Shown: positions 1-12,901, counted from the first letter of the stretch. The stretch is 64,000 bases of DNA from Larix kaempferi (GCA_027924585.1 BSBM01000261.1:504001-568000), one strand, 5' to 3'. The notes: generated by a model not told the origin, from the sequence alone. Made by a program: numbers and translations.

Positions 1-2306
1 ATGTTTGGAAATATTCCTTATGGATATATTCCTCCTTGATCCTGACCTGATGGTACCTTGACCTAAGTCAATCTTCGAAAATATTCTAGATCCCTTGATA
101 TGATCAAAGAGATCATCTATCCTAGGAAATGGATACTTGTTCTTTTCTATGACCTTATTGAATTCTCTATATTCAACACACAGTTGCAAGGTTCCATCCT
201 TCTTCTTAACGAATAGCACTGGTGAACACCACGGGGACACACTCGGTCTGATATAGTTCTTATCCATTATCTCCTATAGTTTCATTTTCAACTCTACCAA
301 CTCAGGGATGCTCATCCTGTAAGGGTCTTTAGACACTTGGACTGCACATGCCACGATATTAATTGTGAATTCAACATATATTTTGGGTGGCAGTCTTGGC
401 ACTTATTTTGGAAATACGTCCTTGTATTCCTGCAATGCTGGGAAATATTATAGTGCTGGACCTTTATCCTCTACAACTTTTAACACATGAACTGCATATA
501 CTTGATAGTTCTTCTTAAAGTATCTTCCCAACTGCAGAATTGAAACTTTCCTTATGGAAATCTTTTTAAATATGCCTTTCACTTGTGGTGGCTTTCCTTA
601 ATCATCTAAGCATTCAAGAGACTTATTATAAGAGGTAAGCTTGGCGTGGTGATATTCCATCCAATCCATGCCAATGAGAACATCCTACAATCCTAGCGGT
701 AGGATGTTTAAATTTGTTCGGTTGGACAGACTGACCAACGTTAGTGGGCATCCTTCTCAGCACTTCACTTACTTTTATTTTCATCCTTGTGGCTAGATAG
801 ACTAGCCACGACTTGGCATGATTGCTTCTCTTAAGCACACAAAATTCAACAATCTTAGGCTGGAAATAACTATGAATCGACCTCGGGTCTATTAAAATAT
901 AAATAGACTACACAAAAATATTACCTCCAACTTCAACTAATGTGGCCTGATGGTTTGCTTGATGATGATCCAAATATGTGTAGATTCAAGGATTTTATCT
1001 GGCCATGTCCTCCATAGTCACAGCTCCTTTGATGTTCAGTATCCTTCAAGGTTGCTCATTCATGTTAAGGAAATATACATCTTTTGATTCTCTCCACATC
1101 CCCAACATTTGCATTGGTTCTCTAGGCCTTCCTACAGTTGGAATAGCATGTTGCAATCGTCCTTGCGCTGGATGATCCTGTCAAACATTCCTCTGTTGAT
1201 TCCTATAAGGTACAGAGTTGAACTCTTTCTTCCTTGGAACAAAACTTCCCTTGGGATTTCCTCTTCCTTCTTGTTGCTCCTCAACTCTACCCCTATATTT
1301 CTCATAGCAATGCATAGCTTTCCGGATAACATCATCCAAGGTCTTGGGCTCCAAAAGTTTAATTATGTCTTTGTAATTCTAGGGTAGTCCACTTATGAAT
1401 ATATGAAACTTCGCCTTATCATTTCTGACATGATCCACATACCATAGTAGCTCTAGGAATTTCTTCACATATTCCTCCATTTTCATATGTCCCAGCTTCA
1501 ACTCATGGAAATACTTGCTCTTACTATCATAATACCTTTCAGAGAGATACTTCTGCTTGCAATACTTTTTAAAATTCTTCCAATCAATCTTCCTTTCCTT
1601 GAGGCTCTTCACTTGTTGAAGGTATTCCCACTAGATTGAATCTCTACCATTCAAATTAAAGATGGAAATATCGGTCGTCTCATTTCTTGAGAACTCATGG
1701 ACTCTGAAGTACTTCTTCATTCAAATAATCCATGCATCATACTCCCTCCTCGCCTTACTTTCTCCATAGAATGTCAGTAGCTTTACCTTCCTGAAATCCC
1801 CATATTAGGAACTCTCCTTATGATTCCTCCTCCTCTTAGATATTCAAGTTGAATGTGCTCAAATTTTTGATGATATTTTTGATCTACTCAATCTGTTGCT
1901 TGTGGTTTCTTATGGAGACATGCTTATACTCCTTCTACGTGCACTTATTTATTGGCGTCGCAATCTTCCTCTAGAGTGATTGTTCAAACTCTTCCCATCC
2001 TTACTACTATTCTTCTAATTTGATCCCAAATTGGCTTTTTTGGGGAATTTTGTTAGACTCTGCAGTATGGCGGCATTGATCTGATGTTTCTCTTCTTGCA
2101 CCTTAATCATCCTTTCATTGAAACTTCTCATAGTTTCACTTATATCTCGAGGTGTGATTTGTTCCCTCCCTCCATTGGATTATGTTTCTTCATTCTCACC
2201 TCACACATTTCCCCCATAACATATTCTTCATGATGATAGGGATATTGCATATCTTCCATGATGAGCATTCAACTACTTAACTTTTTTACTCTTCTTCTCA
2301 CTGCCT
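1..2306 (-). pseudogene. Ty3/gypsy chromovirus G1 (unit 1): partial pol and gag, broken
   Basis: Read on the minus strand, this gives gag, a zinc-knuckle remnant, protease region and the start of reverse transcriptase, running off the left edge. The gag helix-rich core is at 1379-1612 (around FKKYCKQKYLSERYYDS). A degenerate knuckle with CWGCGEN lies near 1,100. The protease-to-RT segment with DVLIGMDWMEYHHAKL lies near 620-700. The RT N-terminal part ([10 protein letters not shown], then a K-rich strand, then [10 protein letters not shown]) lies at 60-270. Many stops and small indels interrupt it, so it cannot be functional. The same sequence recurs at about 30296-32580, where the element is more complete. 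The gag 5' side is cut at 2306 by the LTR of element X. Family assignment is firm from the order of domains; the chromovirus lineage is taken from the unit 2 copy. Confidence 0.85.
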
Positions 2307-4326
2307 TGTCATGTCCCCCAATTTTGGGATTATTCAGTGACCATGGGTAAAAGGGGGACATTATTTCCCTAGGAAAATAAATGATAATTTAATCATGTAA
2401 CTATATAATAAATTTTAGCGTAAGTTCTGTTGGAGGAATTAATTTATTTAATTTAAATTAATTTTGGAAATTGTTAGCCTAAGTCCAAGGGAGGAATTAA
2501 TTCCTTTAATTAATATTCCTAAATGAATTGGGAAAGTGGGCCAAGAGGATTCCCCCATGAGTGGATATGGTTGCTATTCCGAATTTGGGGTCAAGAATTA
2601 GAAAGATGGCTAAAGCAATTTGTGGATTTAGAAAAAGAACAAAAGAAGGAAAGGTTTAAGAGTTTCTAAAAGCAAGAAAATTGAAACAACCAGAAAAAGC
2701 AAAAGGAGGGCGCTTTTGCTAAAAAGAATAAAAGGAATGTCAGAGAAAAGAAGGAAACAAAGGGATGGTAGTTTCCAAATGAAGGAAATACATCAAGCAA
2801 AATAAAAGGAAGGTTATCTACTCATGGGTGACCCACTCTCACAGGTCACCAAGCCAAGTAACTTGCTCAACAGGTCAACATGAATTCTATAAAAGAAGTA
2901 TTCTAACTCCATTTCAGAACTTTTGATCATTTGATAATTTTGCTTGAGAGCTCTAAGCTTCTCTAGTGTTGAGAGATGTGCCTCAACAACCTTAGGAGAT
3001 GTGCCCCAATTTCTTGACAGGTTTCCAGTCTACTTCCAAAGTTTCATGTTTCTTCTAATCATATGTTTAGCAGCCATACTTGAATATTATGCATCCATCA
3101 GAAGAGATCCCATCATCCAGAAGTGCTTGAAGTGAAGACCATTCTAGATCTAGTGAGGAGAAAGCTCCCATTCTTGAAGGAGGATCCCAGATCATCTGAG
3201 AGAAGAAGTGCACAGCCCATGAGATCTGTTCTCCATCTGTATAATCTCATCATTCATATCTATCAGAGATCTAGTCCTTCTACCCTTCCTCCAACCCTTT
3301 CTCCTTCCCTGTGGGGTAAAACTAGTTGTTGGAGGCCTTCTGAGGCACTGTTGAAGAGACTGTCTATAATACTTCTTCCATTGTTGTGATTTCAACTTAA
3401 AAATCATTTTTATATGTTATCAGATTCCATTTCTTTCCATTGGAAGGAATTCTAGCTATTGGAGGTTCTCTAGTGCACTGAGACTGCAATGATTAAGTTA
3501 ACACTAGCTCAATTACTAGTTGTGGAGAGGTTTATTGAAGGAAGGAGGTAATCCCTTTCCAAGATCTACCTAAAATATTCCATTTCTTCCTTATGAACAT
3601 TAATAATTTATATCAAATCCATTTATAATTGCAAAATAGATTATTAATTTCTTTCAATGAGTTTTTACCCTTCAGAATTAAAGACTATCTCAATGGGCAC
3701 TTTTAACTAGCTAGTTTCGGCATATTTTTCTGTAGGACTTACCTATGCTTCAAATTAATGATATAATGGTTCTATGACGTCCTTATAACACTAATAAATA
3801 CCCCCATGCTATGTTCCTGATTTTTTGGGTGCATTACAACTTGTTTGGAAAAGCCTGGAAATCTCCTACCTGTGCAATCCCCAATAGCGCCCTTGACTAG
3901 TTTGCCTCCAATCCATTTAAAACCTCCCAAACTCTCATGATATCTAATCCATTATGTTTTATTAATATTATTGACTTCAAATAACCCTTACTACCATCCA
4001 ACACCCACTCCCAGTCTAGTATGCATATGCTGGAATCCCAGGAAGCCTCGAAGTAGGCAATAAGCTTATCTGTTGTTGAAAAGTGAAAGGATCCAGTACC
4101 TTGTGCATAGGAATCACTGTTCAGACCTGACTTTTCTTGCTTCTGGATATTTTACATATAAATTCCAGAACCAAAATTCATCCCTACCATCCTTGATCAG
4201 TGAACCAATACTCCTCACTTACACCATGCACACCTTAAAGAAAATTACAAAAATTGCTAATTAAAATATTGATCAGTTTGGAAGTTGGAGATAGTATTCT
4301 GGCCAATTATTGGCTAATATATTACA
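2307..4326 (+). mobile_element. LTR retroelement X, 5' LTR
   Basis: This 2.02-kb block begins TGTCATG and ends ATATTACA, giving the TG...CA ends of an LTR. It is closely matched by 16076-18100 in the same orientation. The five bases before it (TGCCT, 2302-2306) resemble those after the 3' copy (TGTCT, 18101-18105). The uninterrupted G1 copy at 32580-32584 reads TCCCT, consistent with a 5-bp target duplication that has since diverged. A TATAAAA box is at 2888-2894, with a matching one in the 3' copy. The LTR contains no convincing gene; several short frames here are non-coding LTR sequence. Oddly, the bases just after the LTR are G1 leader sequence instead of a primer binding site. Confidence 0.85.
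2888..2894 (+). promoter_or_regulatory. TATA box in X 5' LTR
   Basis: TATAAAA lies about 580 bp into the LTR and is conserved at 16675-16681 in the 3' LTR. It probably marks the U3/R boundary, with transcription starting some 25-35 bp downstream. This is inferred from position and conservation only. Confidence 0.5.
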
Positions 4327-4527
4327 TTCCTTCTCTCCTTTTCTATATTTGTCTCACTCATGTTACTAGCGTTGTGCACAAGGGAAATTTTATTAGATTA
4401 ACACATTAATAAATATCAATATTTTCTCTAATATTACCGCACTGGGTCCTTTATTGCACTCATATGCCTAGTGTTGAAACCACTGCTCTGATATCACCCT
4501 TCCACATCCCCAATGGCCTTAGTGATT
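4327..4527 (-). repeat. Copy of G1 leader with primer binding site, next to X 5' LTR
   Basis: These 200 bp match the untranslated leader of the G1 chromovirus, also seen at 18101-18300 and 32580-32780. Read on the minus strand, 4485-4496 is TGATATCAGAGC, close to the initiator-Met tRNA primer binding site (TGGTATCAGAGC) used by many plant LTR elements. It shares several bases with the 18101 copy that differ in the 32580 copy, so it looks derived from unit 1. The match stops near 4527, where a terminal inverted repeat begins. Confidence 0.7.
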
Positions 4528-5246
4528 TTGAGGTCAAAAAATGGCCTCCTAAGAGATGTACTAAAAAAGGATGAGATATATTAAAATACCATGAGTTGGG
4601 GGTTTTATGGGGTAAGTATATACGACAAGTCACTTCCTACACTAATTTCTATGCACAATATAAATAACCATGATTGAGTTACTTTTCAAAATTCACTAGA
4701 AATAAAATTAATAAAATAACTCTACATTGATGTGACTAAGATTCATTGTAAATTCCCAAAAATTTATTGTCCTTTAGCATTTATTTGTCTTGAACTTGCA
4801 AATGAAATTAAATAATAAAAAACTATTTTAAAAGCTATTTTTTTAATTTATGTTGACTTTTTATGTTTAGTACTTTTCTCATCAATTTAATATAATGTGA
4901 TTTAATTGAAAACTTATTTACATGTAAAATGTTAATAATATTAATATTATTATAATCCACATTGCATTATTATTATTATTCTTTATTCATTAAATCTATA
5001 TTGGTAAATTAATATGAGAATCATAAAAAATTTTGGGATATTTATTTTATTGTAAAGGAATGTTATAGTTAAGTCTCTCATAGAAAATAATATAAAACTT
5101 AATTTATTCTTAAAAATTGAGTAGTAAAAATATATAATTTAATTTAATTTACTTTCTCATTCATGAATTTAATTTATATGCATAACTAACATACCTTTTT
5201 CATATTAATATCATTCATGAATTTAATTTATTTTAAAAGTACAAGG

Positions 5247-5370
5247 ATATATATATATATATATATATTAGTTTGGCATTATAATATTAAATAAAATGGA
5301 GTGATCATATAATTAAAAATTAAAAATATGATAAATGATAAAAATAATATTCTATGAAAAAATGTGAAAG

Positions 5371-5428
<58 letters not shown>

Positions 5429-5530
5429 CTTTGGCGTTATGATATTAAATAGAATGGAGTGAATATATAATTTAAAATTAAAAACATGAAAATGACAATA
5501 TATTATTTTATAAAAAAATGTGAAAGGGCC
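5247..5530. repeat. AT microsatellites within a two-copy tandem repeat
   Basis: Two (AT)n tracts, 5247-5268 (about 11 units) and 5373-5426 (about 27 units), each precede a similar segment. That segment reads roughly TTTGGC-TTATGATATTAAAT through TGTGAAAGG, giving a duplicated module of about 130-155 bp. The rest of 4,600-5,540 is AT-rich and I see no gene in it. Confidence 0.75.
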
Positions 5531-5638
5531 TTCTTTATGAATTATGAGTACTTTGGGATTTTAGCTGACATAGATTAGGCTCTGCTAAGGTTTTTGTGTC
5601 TCATCCTTGCCGCCTGCAACCCTTCCACCATCGCTTCC

Positions 5639-7132
5639 ATGGCGGCCTCTAGCGAAGGTCGCTCCAAACCATCCTTCAGTCAGATTTTTACTCGTCGTAC
5701 GCAAACCTCCACGCCACTCCTTCCGATGGGGACGGCTCAGACTGTTGCGAATCCAGGATCTAACCTAGGAAAAGGAGGAGAGGGAAGTGCAACCCCTGCT
5801 GCTACTACTCTGAATCCTGCAAACGCGACTCATGAAGAGCCAGCTATGCATACGGTGCACACAAAAAACACCAACAAATGCAAGCCCAAATCGCTACAGA
5901 TTCCCAAGTATGAAGTCACCTCAAATCTTGTCAACCAAAAAATTCAGTATATGCAGGACCATGCAATAATTTGCAAATTCATAGGCTTATGGCCAGCTAA
6001 AAAAAATCTCACAGGGTGGCTCACCAACACCTGGAATCCAAAAGGACAGTGTGAGCTAAAACTGGGATCTAAAGGCTTCTTCATAGTCATCTTCAAGAAC
6101 CTTAAAGACACGCATAGAATATTCCAAGGAGAACCGTACTTCCTGCACTCTGCGGATCTATACATGATAAACTGGAAAGAGCATTTCAGGCCAGAAAAAG
6201 AAGACTTCAAGGTGGTGCCAGTTTGTCTAAGGCTATATTCTCTACACCAAGAGTATTGGAACCTAGAAACCCTCATTGGTATAGGAAATACCCTGGGAAC
6301 CTTTGTTCAAGCCTCTGATGCCACCCTAGCTACTCGCTACACCTCCTACGCACATATCTCCATCTATATGGACATCTCTGCAGCCCTCCCTAAAGCGATC
6401 TACCTCACCTACCAAGACTCTAAATCGATCCAGTTGATAGACTTTGAGCATATTGCTTTCAGATGCAGAGAATGCCATGAGCATGGACATCTATTCTGTG
6501 AATGTCCTCTTAATGCCAAACCTCCCCCTCCTACAACCCAAAGTAGAACGAATGAGGAAGGTTTCACCAAAACCACCAACTGCGGGAGACCTAAGAAGAA
6601 AACCTGTGTTCCTAGTACTTCTAGCAACCCTGAATTCCACAATATCTTTTCGATCCTCACCCAGCAAATTCCTGATCACTTGAAAGCTCCTTTTCCCATG
6701 TCCAACCCGCCCCCCTCTACTTTCTAGGACCCCATATTCAAATATTTTTTTCTTTCGCAGATCCATACTCCCCCTGAAGGCGGCCCCGCTGAACCGGATG
6801 ACATGGAGATAAGAGAACTGGATCTAGAAGCCATACAAGAAGCTTGGTTGAAGAATGACTTGCACAGTATCCCTCAATGCCAAATGGATCTTTTTAAAGA
6901 ATCTTACCATTACCTATCCTTGCAGTAGCACTTTCCAACCCTGGCGGATGCAACTGTATCTCCCTCTGCTCTCAATCAACTAGGACTGAATATTTTAAAT
7001 CACAAGGAAATATCCAAGGGGAAAAATGCCATCCCCAATAAAGGAAGAAAACCCAACAAGAAGCTAATTAGAGAACTAGGAGAGCACTTAATTGATTATG
7101 ACCAGAGTGCCAAGATCACCACTATCTTCTAA
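5639..7132 (+). pseudogene. LINE-1 ORF1: DUF4283 and CCHC zinc-knuckle RNA-binding protein
   Basis: ORF1 of plant L1-like LINEs is an RNA-binding chaperone that packages the transcript. I chose the ATG at 5639 (MAASSEGRSKPSFSQ); an upstream in-frame ATG at 5594 also exists. A DUF4283 domain spans about 5920-6400 (motifs HAIICKFIG, GSKGFFIVIF, PVCLRLYSL). The zinc knuckle CRECHEHGHLFCEC (CX2CX4HX4C) follows at about 6460-6505. An in-frame TAG at 6725-6727 breaks it. The same frame continues to TAA at 7130-7132, with one more stop near 6926. The tail (LDLEAIQEA) matches the ORF1 tail of the LINE at 40060-40299, so the stop at 6725 is a mutation and not the natural end. ORF2 starts 11 bp downstream. 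Confidence 0.85.
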
Positions 7133-7143
7133 CCTGTGAATTA

Positions 7144-10100
7144 ATGGAGCTGAAATTCATCAGCTGGAACATCAAGGGAATCGGAAGTGATTCCAAAAGA
7201 AGAATGCTGAAAAACAAAATCCTCAAAGAAAAACCTACACTCCTAATGATACAAGAAACAAAATCTATGGAGCTCAAACTCCACTCATTCATCAAAAAAT
7301 GCTGGAAGAATGTTGACATTGCAGCTGTGGATGAAAACGATGTTGTGGGAGGAATTGCCATTGCATGGGATCCCAATGTCATAAGCATGGAAGGTTTCTT
7401 TTCCAGCCATCATACTCTCTCCGGTTGGTTCCACCTACTGGGAACCACTCATAGGGGAGTGATCACAAATGTCAATGGCCCCCACTCATTGGATCAAAAA
7501 ATCCAATTTCTCAACCACCTCTCTTGGCTCAACAGGAAGCTTCTAAATAATCACTGGATCATTGGAGGGGATTTCAATATCATCAATTCCCTCAATGAGA
7601 AAAAAGGTGGAATTCATAGACTTGACAGAGACAGCCTAGCTTTTTAAACCTTCATCTGGGACCACTCTCTGGTAGATCTAGAGAAAATTAATGGCATCTA
7701 TACCTAGAACAATAAGAGAGGGGGAGACAATAAGGTGGCCTCTCGATTAGATCACTTTCTTATCTCCAATTCACTCCTGTAGAATCATCTCAACCTCTCT
7801 AGCTCCATCCTTCCCATTGTCAGTTCTGATCATTGGCCGGTCTGCCTCCACCTTGAATGGGATGCTCCTGACACTCGCAGACCTTTCAGATTCAAACAAT
7901 TTTGGATCACCCACCCAAATTTGAAGCATAAGATCAAGGAGTGGTGGCACACCCTTGATGGGAGTGAAGGAACCACTATGTTTCGCTTCCTACAAAAGCT
8001 AAAATTCATAAAAAAAATAGCTTAAGAACTGGAACAAAACTAAGTTTGGAAATATTCTGGAGGAGAAAAGAAGGCTGGAAGAAGAACTTGAAGGAATCCA
8101 ATCTCAAGCCATCCATCAAGGTTACACCGAAGAGCTCAAACAACAGGAACAAGATTTACAGAATCAGCTTGATACCAGAAATCAACAGGAGGAAATCCTC
8201 TGGAGACAGAAATCCAAAATCCATTGGCTTAAAGAAGTGGATAAAAACACCAAATTCTTCCACAATGCTATGATTCAACGCAGGAAAACCAATAGGATCA
8301 CCAGGCTGAACACTAGCACCAGAGAAACTGTTCTCAACAAGGAAGACATTGAACATGAATTGGTTCTCTTCTACAAAAATCTCCTGAATGATACCACTCC
8401 TGACAGATCACATGCCTCTCAACGCATCCTACAGCACATTCCCCATCTTATCACGGAGGAGCATAATATCAACCTGGTTAGTCCCATCTCTCATGCTGAA
8501 GTGGAAGCAACTGTCATGGATATGAACTCTGGAAAAGCCCCTGGACCTGATGATTTCACCATTGAATTCTTCCAAAACTACCGGGACATCATCAAAGAGG
8601 ATGTTTCGCAAGTGGTTGAAGCCTCCAGGACCTCTGGCTCCATTCTCCACGCCTTCAACACCACCTTCCTCACTCTCATCCCCAAAACTAACAAGCCTGC
8701 CGACCCGGCTAATTTACGCCCTATCTCCCTTTGTAATGTCATCTATAAAATCATCACCAAGGTCATATCCAATCGCCTCAAACCTCTGCTATCCCTCCTC
8801 ATCTCTCCTGAGCAATCAGGCTACGTCAAGGGTAGACAAATTATGGATGGAATCCTCACCACTCATGAGATAATTCACACCATCAAATCCACCTCTCTTC
8901 CTGGGATTCTTATCAAACTGGACCTCTCTAAGGCCTTTTACAAGACTAATTGGAACTTCCTCAGGGATACCCTTCTAGCATTTGGCTTCTCCCGCTCCTG
9001 GGTCAACTGGATCATCTCACTCATCTCCTCATCCTTCTTCTCCATCCTGGTTAATGGGGCTCCTTCTTACCACCTTTTTCCCTTCCATGGGCATCAAATA
9101 GGGGGATCCTCTATCCCCCTACCTCTTCATCTTGCTCGCGGAGAGCCTAGGCAGAAGCATCAAATCAGTAGTCTCGGACAATCAGATTCAAGGCATTAAA
9201 ATCATCAGGCATGGCAACACCCATTCGCATCTACAGTTCGTGGATTATACTCTGTTGATGGGGAAATCCATGGTCATGGAAGCAAAATATTTCAGGGACA
9301 TTCTTCATTCCTTCAGTGCAACCTCAGGTATGACCATCAATAATCTCAAATCCCAAATCTTCTTTTTCAATACTCATCTGCAAACTCAGAACCACATTAC
9401 CAGACTGTTGGGATTTCCGAAGAGTTCCCTTCCGTCCAAATTCCTTGGAGTCCACCTTGTCTCCTTTGCCCTCAAAAACTCCTCCTGGAAGGATCTTCTC
9501 ACCGCCCTCGAATGTAAGCTCTCCTTCTGGACCTTCAGATCCCTCAACTTTCCCAGCCGTCGCATCCTCCTTAATTCTGTCCTCCAAGCCATGCCTCTCT
9601 ATCTCTTCTCAGTCATGATTTCTCCTAAGTATATTCTCAAAGCTATTCGCAATGTACAGAGAAAATTCCTTTGGGGGGGCACCACTCAACATAGAAAATG
9701 GGCTTTAGTAGCCTGGGAAAAGCTTTGAACCTCGAAGCTTGATGGAGGCCTTGACCTGAGAGACCTTGTACTCTGAATGAGGTTCTCTGCGCTAAACTAC
9801 TCTGGAGATGCTGCACTAAAACCTCCATGCCTTGGACACGCATTTGGCTGCACAAATATGTTGATAACATGCAACATCACGAACTCATTCGGCAAGACAC
9901 ACTCCCGAATGGATCCCTCATTTGGAACTCGGCCCGGGCTCAAAGAGAGCTCATTCGCAAGCACAGCTTTTGGGAAGTCAAAAATGGCAGCAGGGCTCTC
10001 TTCTAGGAACATGCTTGGAATCAGATGCCCCCCCTTCTTCAGCTCAACGGTATTGAAGAGATCCAGACTCAATCACACCAACAAGGAAAACATATCATCG

Positions 10101-11340
10101 CTCATTATTGGGAACCTCAAACCAACAGTGACACCTGGAGATCCTGGATAGCAAAAGAAAACTAGAATCTACACTTCAACAGTGAAGATGAAAAAGCCTT
10201 CTAGACTACTCTCAACTCCAGAAGAATACTTATCTCTGACAAGCCTGAAAAACTCAGATGGGGGAACCAACAGAATGGTTATTTCACGGTCAAAGAAGCT
10301 TACAACCTCACCCACCCCACAGCTCCCACTCTCAGAGACTCTATTTGGAAGAAGATTTGGGACCCTCATCTTTGGCCGAAAATCAAAACCTTTCTTTGGC
10401 TTGTGGCAAGAAAAAAAATCCTTACCTGGGACCAGCTTCTCAAAAGGTGTTTTGTGGGGCCTTCGGTGTGCGTCTTATGCAACCAGCAGGAGGGAACCCA
10501 GGAGCATCTTCTCAATACCTACATCTATGCCTCCACCATCTGGGATTGGGGTGCTTCCATCTTCTGTCGCTCGGACCGCTGCAAGGATGACATCAAAGCC
10601 ACTATTCGGAACTGGCCCCCTGAGCCTTTCGCCAATCCCATTATTAACCGCACTTGGATTCTCTTCCCAGGATTCATCTCTTGGAATATCTGGAAAGAGC
10701 GTAACAAAAGAATCTTCCAGAATAACCCTCTTCCCATGACCTACCTCCTCTCTCGCATCCACTCCAATATTAAGGAGACTGTGAAACGGAATGCTTAGTC
10801 CGACTCATACTTTGTTTTTCAACACCATGAAAATTGTATTTTGGAGGCTTGGAACTTCAACCTCGGCTCTTTTCATCCCTTAACTTCCTCCCCCTCCCCT
10901 TCCATCCACATTCCTGCCACCTGGTCCCCGCCGCTGCATCCGCCCGTTAAACTCAACTTTGACAGAACCTCTAAAGGTAACCCTAGTCCCAAAAGAATCA
11001 GAGGGGTCTTCAGAGATATGATAGGGAATCCTATTCACATCTTTTCTGAAAGCATTGGCACCAACACCAATAACATTGCAGATCTACTCGCCTTCATAAC
11101 AAGACTGAAAATCGCTAGCAGGGAAGGCTGGCCTGCGCTAGCCATCGAAGGTGACTCTCAAATCATCATCAACACTGCTCACAGAATACACTGTGGCACT
11201 ACCCTCACCAAGCTATCTAAGCACTAGAGGCTTGAGTGGCTCAAATAACAACTGCATGAACATATCAATCACTTTCAAGTCTTCAACACAAGCCATGTGC
11301 ATCGCATGGCCAACAAGCTTGATAATCATTTAGCTAATCA
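7144..11340 (+). pseudogene. LINE-1 ORF2: AP-endonuclease, reverse transcriptase, zf-RVT, RNase H
   Basis: It starts with MELKFISWNIKGIG. Endonuclease residues are visible: SWNIKG, QETKS, GGDFNIINS and, after stops, SDHWPV near 7830. Reverse transcriptase follows (8237-9728) with GKAPGPD, LRPISLCNVIYK and LDLSKAFYK. The last normally reads DK, so a catalytic-region residue is changed. The active-site box is FVDYTLLMG instead of FADDTLLMG, so the second catalytic aspartate is lost. The zf-RVT domain is near 10403-10798 (CVLCNQQEGTQEHLL). RNase H is at 10900-11340 (LNFD, IEGDSQ, HRMANKLDNHLANHG). The frame changes at least four times and stops occur at 7645, 7705 and elsewhere. It is clearly inactive. 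Confidence 0.88.
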
Positions 11341-11937
11341 TGGAACCGATTCCTCCAATGATAAGATTGACTCCCCCTAGCTCAACTTCAGGGAGCAACC
11401 TCTCAGAACTCAGCTCACGGACATTTCCCGTCAATATCATGTCCCCCCACTACAGGTGCAGAAGGACGTGGCTAGCCACAGGCCAAGCCACATGCCTACC
11501 AACACGTCTGGCCACATGCTCGTCCGCATGTTAGCCCATTCTCCATCCCACTCGCTCGCTCGCATTCCTTCCCACCTTCCTAGCCTCTCCAAACGTGAAG
11601 CTACGAACGTGCTGGCTTAGCCCACCCACGCATCCCATGCCATTTATTAATGACCTCGGAAGGTGCCTCGTCCCGCGCCCATTACCTCGCCAGCTGCTCA
11701 ACCTCTCCTACGTGCGCTCTGTCTCGTCTGGGTGCTCCCATCCATCTCAGGCTTCATGGCCATGATTAATCCCAAGCATTTTGATGAATCGGGTTGTAAT
11801 TCCACCCTCATAGGTATTACAGGAAGCATAAAGTTAGAAACTTGGATTCACCATCACATTTCTTTTCTACGCAATTGCTCTGCAAACGCTTGGCTCTGGG
11901 CTGTTCAGTGGAAAGGTTCCACGGGCACCTTGACCTA

Positions 11938-12124
11938 CGGTGTTCAGCTCTCCAGTGTTCAACTTACTGGCACTCGGCTCCCTGGTTCTCTGCTCCCTCG
12001 TATCTCTAGTGTTCGTCTCTCTGGTGCTCAGCTCTCCCGGCTCTCCGATGCTTGGCTCTCCCAGCCCTCACGACTCTTTCGTCTCTCTCGATGCTCTCGG
12101 CTCTCTCAGCGCTCTCGGATCTCT
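11938..12124 (+). repeat. CT-rich imperfect repeat in LINE-1 3' region
   Basis: Repeated CTCTCGG, GGCTCTC and TGCTCTCGG units form a pyrimidine-rich low-complexity stretch between the RNase H end and the 3' ORF. It translates to an artefactual S/L/R-rich peptide. Confidence 0.6.
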
Positions 12125-12269
12125 GACCAATTGGTTTTCAAAGCGGACATGCCGCCCACCAAGAAAGCTCATACTCGCTGTTCAACACAATAGGCTAGCC
12201 TTTCCTCAGGTCCTCCCATGCACCTCATGTGCGGGGTTGTGGGGAAGGCATGCAGATACAAAAAATAAA

Positions 12270-12623
12270 TCCCGCAGAAAGTGCAAGAAGAAATACAGGA
12301 AGCTGAGTATGATGCTATGGTTTCCCATGGGTGTCTCATCGATGCAGAAATTTGCAACGAATTTGAGGCCCTAGTTCCGGACCTTGGGACAAGGTCCGCC
12401 CAGGGGCAAGGTCACCCTATATCAGAAAACACTTGATTACCATTGGTACCAAAAAACTGTGCTTGGCACAACTCTTGCAGATAGAGATGAAGCCAAAGCT
12501 GAAATTCTTCTTCAGCAAGATGAGATGGTCGACTTCATGAAACAAATACTCTTCAATCAGCAGCATCTTGCTCGTCATTTTGGGATCACTCTCGCCAAGG
12601 AACCTACTACCCAGCCTACCTAA
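12270..12623 (+). pseudogene. LINE-1 third ORF (ORF3-like), unknown protein
   Basis: Downstream of RNase H, two overlapping frames encode a charged, probably helical protein. One has EEIQEAEYDAM and LIDAEICNEFEALVPD; the other (12384-12623) has RGKVTLYQKTL, then EAKAEILLQQDEMVDFM and HFGITLAKEP. The same order of features occurs at the 3' end of the related LINE at 45130-45716 (PQEIQRDLEELE, RGRMAMYNRAL, then DMGISFLAKP). The shared features argue for a real third ORF in this LINE family, frameshifted here. No known domain was recognised and the function is unknown. Confidence 0.5.
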
Positions 12624-12901
12624 GTTGGACAGACGGGTCATACCAGTAGTTAGCTCTGTCTGTTTTCTTTTTGTTTAGACTTTTTCGATGCCGCTTCAAG
12701 GCACTTCTGCCTGTTAGTATATCTGTTAAACTCTTTTTTTTTCTGTAAATTCTGGTTCCTCCTAGGATGACTGCTCTCAACTCTGTTTACAACTCTATTT
12801 TGGGGTCTATTTTCTCTTTTAAGAGAGGGCCTGATACATCTCTGTCACTATTTATTTTTCTGAAGGCAATATAAGGATTTTATCTAGCTTACAAAAAAAA
12901 A

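Larger units (their letters stand above)
5557..12901 (+). mobile_element. Full-length LINE-1 copy (L1-like, plant type)
   Basis: A 7.3-kb non-LTR retrotransposon with ORF1, ORF2 and a further 3' ORF, ending in a short A tract (12893-12901). It is bounded by a 16-bp target-site duplication: GAATTATGAGTACTTT at 5541-5556 and GAATTATGAGTATTTT at 12902-12917, one mismatch. The target lies within a short degenerate tandem repeat inside the TIR element. Frameshifts and stops show that it is dead. The segment 11,340-12,270, between the RNase H end and the 3' ORF, is C/T-rich with no recognised gene. Confidence 0.9.

Noticed and set aside
2307-4326. Independent solo LTR insertion unrelated to 16076-18100
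   Set aside because: The left flank pairs with the right flank of the 3' copy as a target duplication, so both LTRs are better read as one element with a later rearrangement.
5373-5426. (AT)27 tract as a replication origin or cruciform-based element
   Set aside because: A simple microsatellite explains it; no supporting structure seen.
6409-6766. Minus-strand frames opposite LINE-1 ORF1
   Set aside because: Shadows of the zinc-knuckle coding strand.
11663-12374. Open frames of 176 and 144 codons in the LINE-1 3' region
   Set aside because: They come from a CT-rich imperfect repeat and overlap in different frames with biased L/S/R composition; no protein features.
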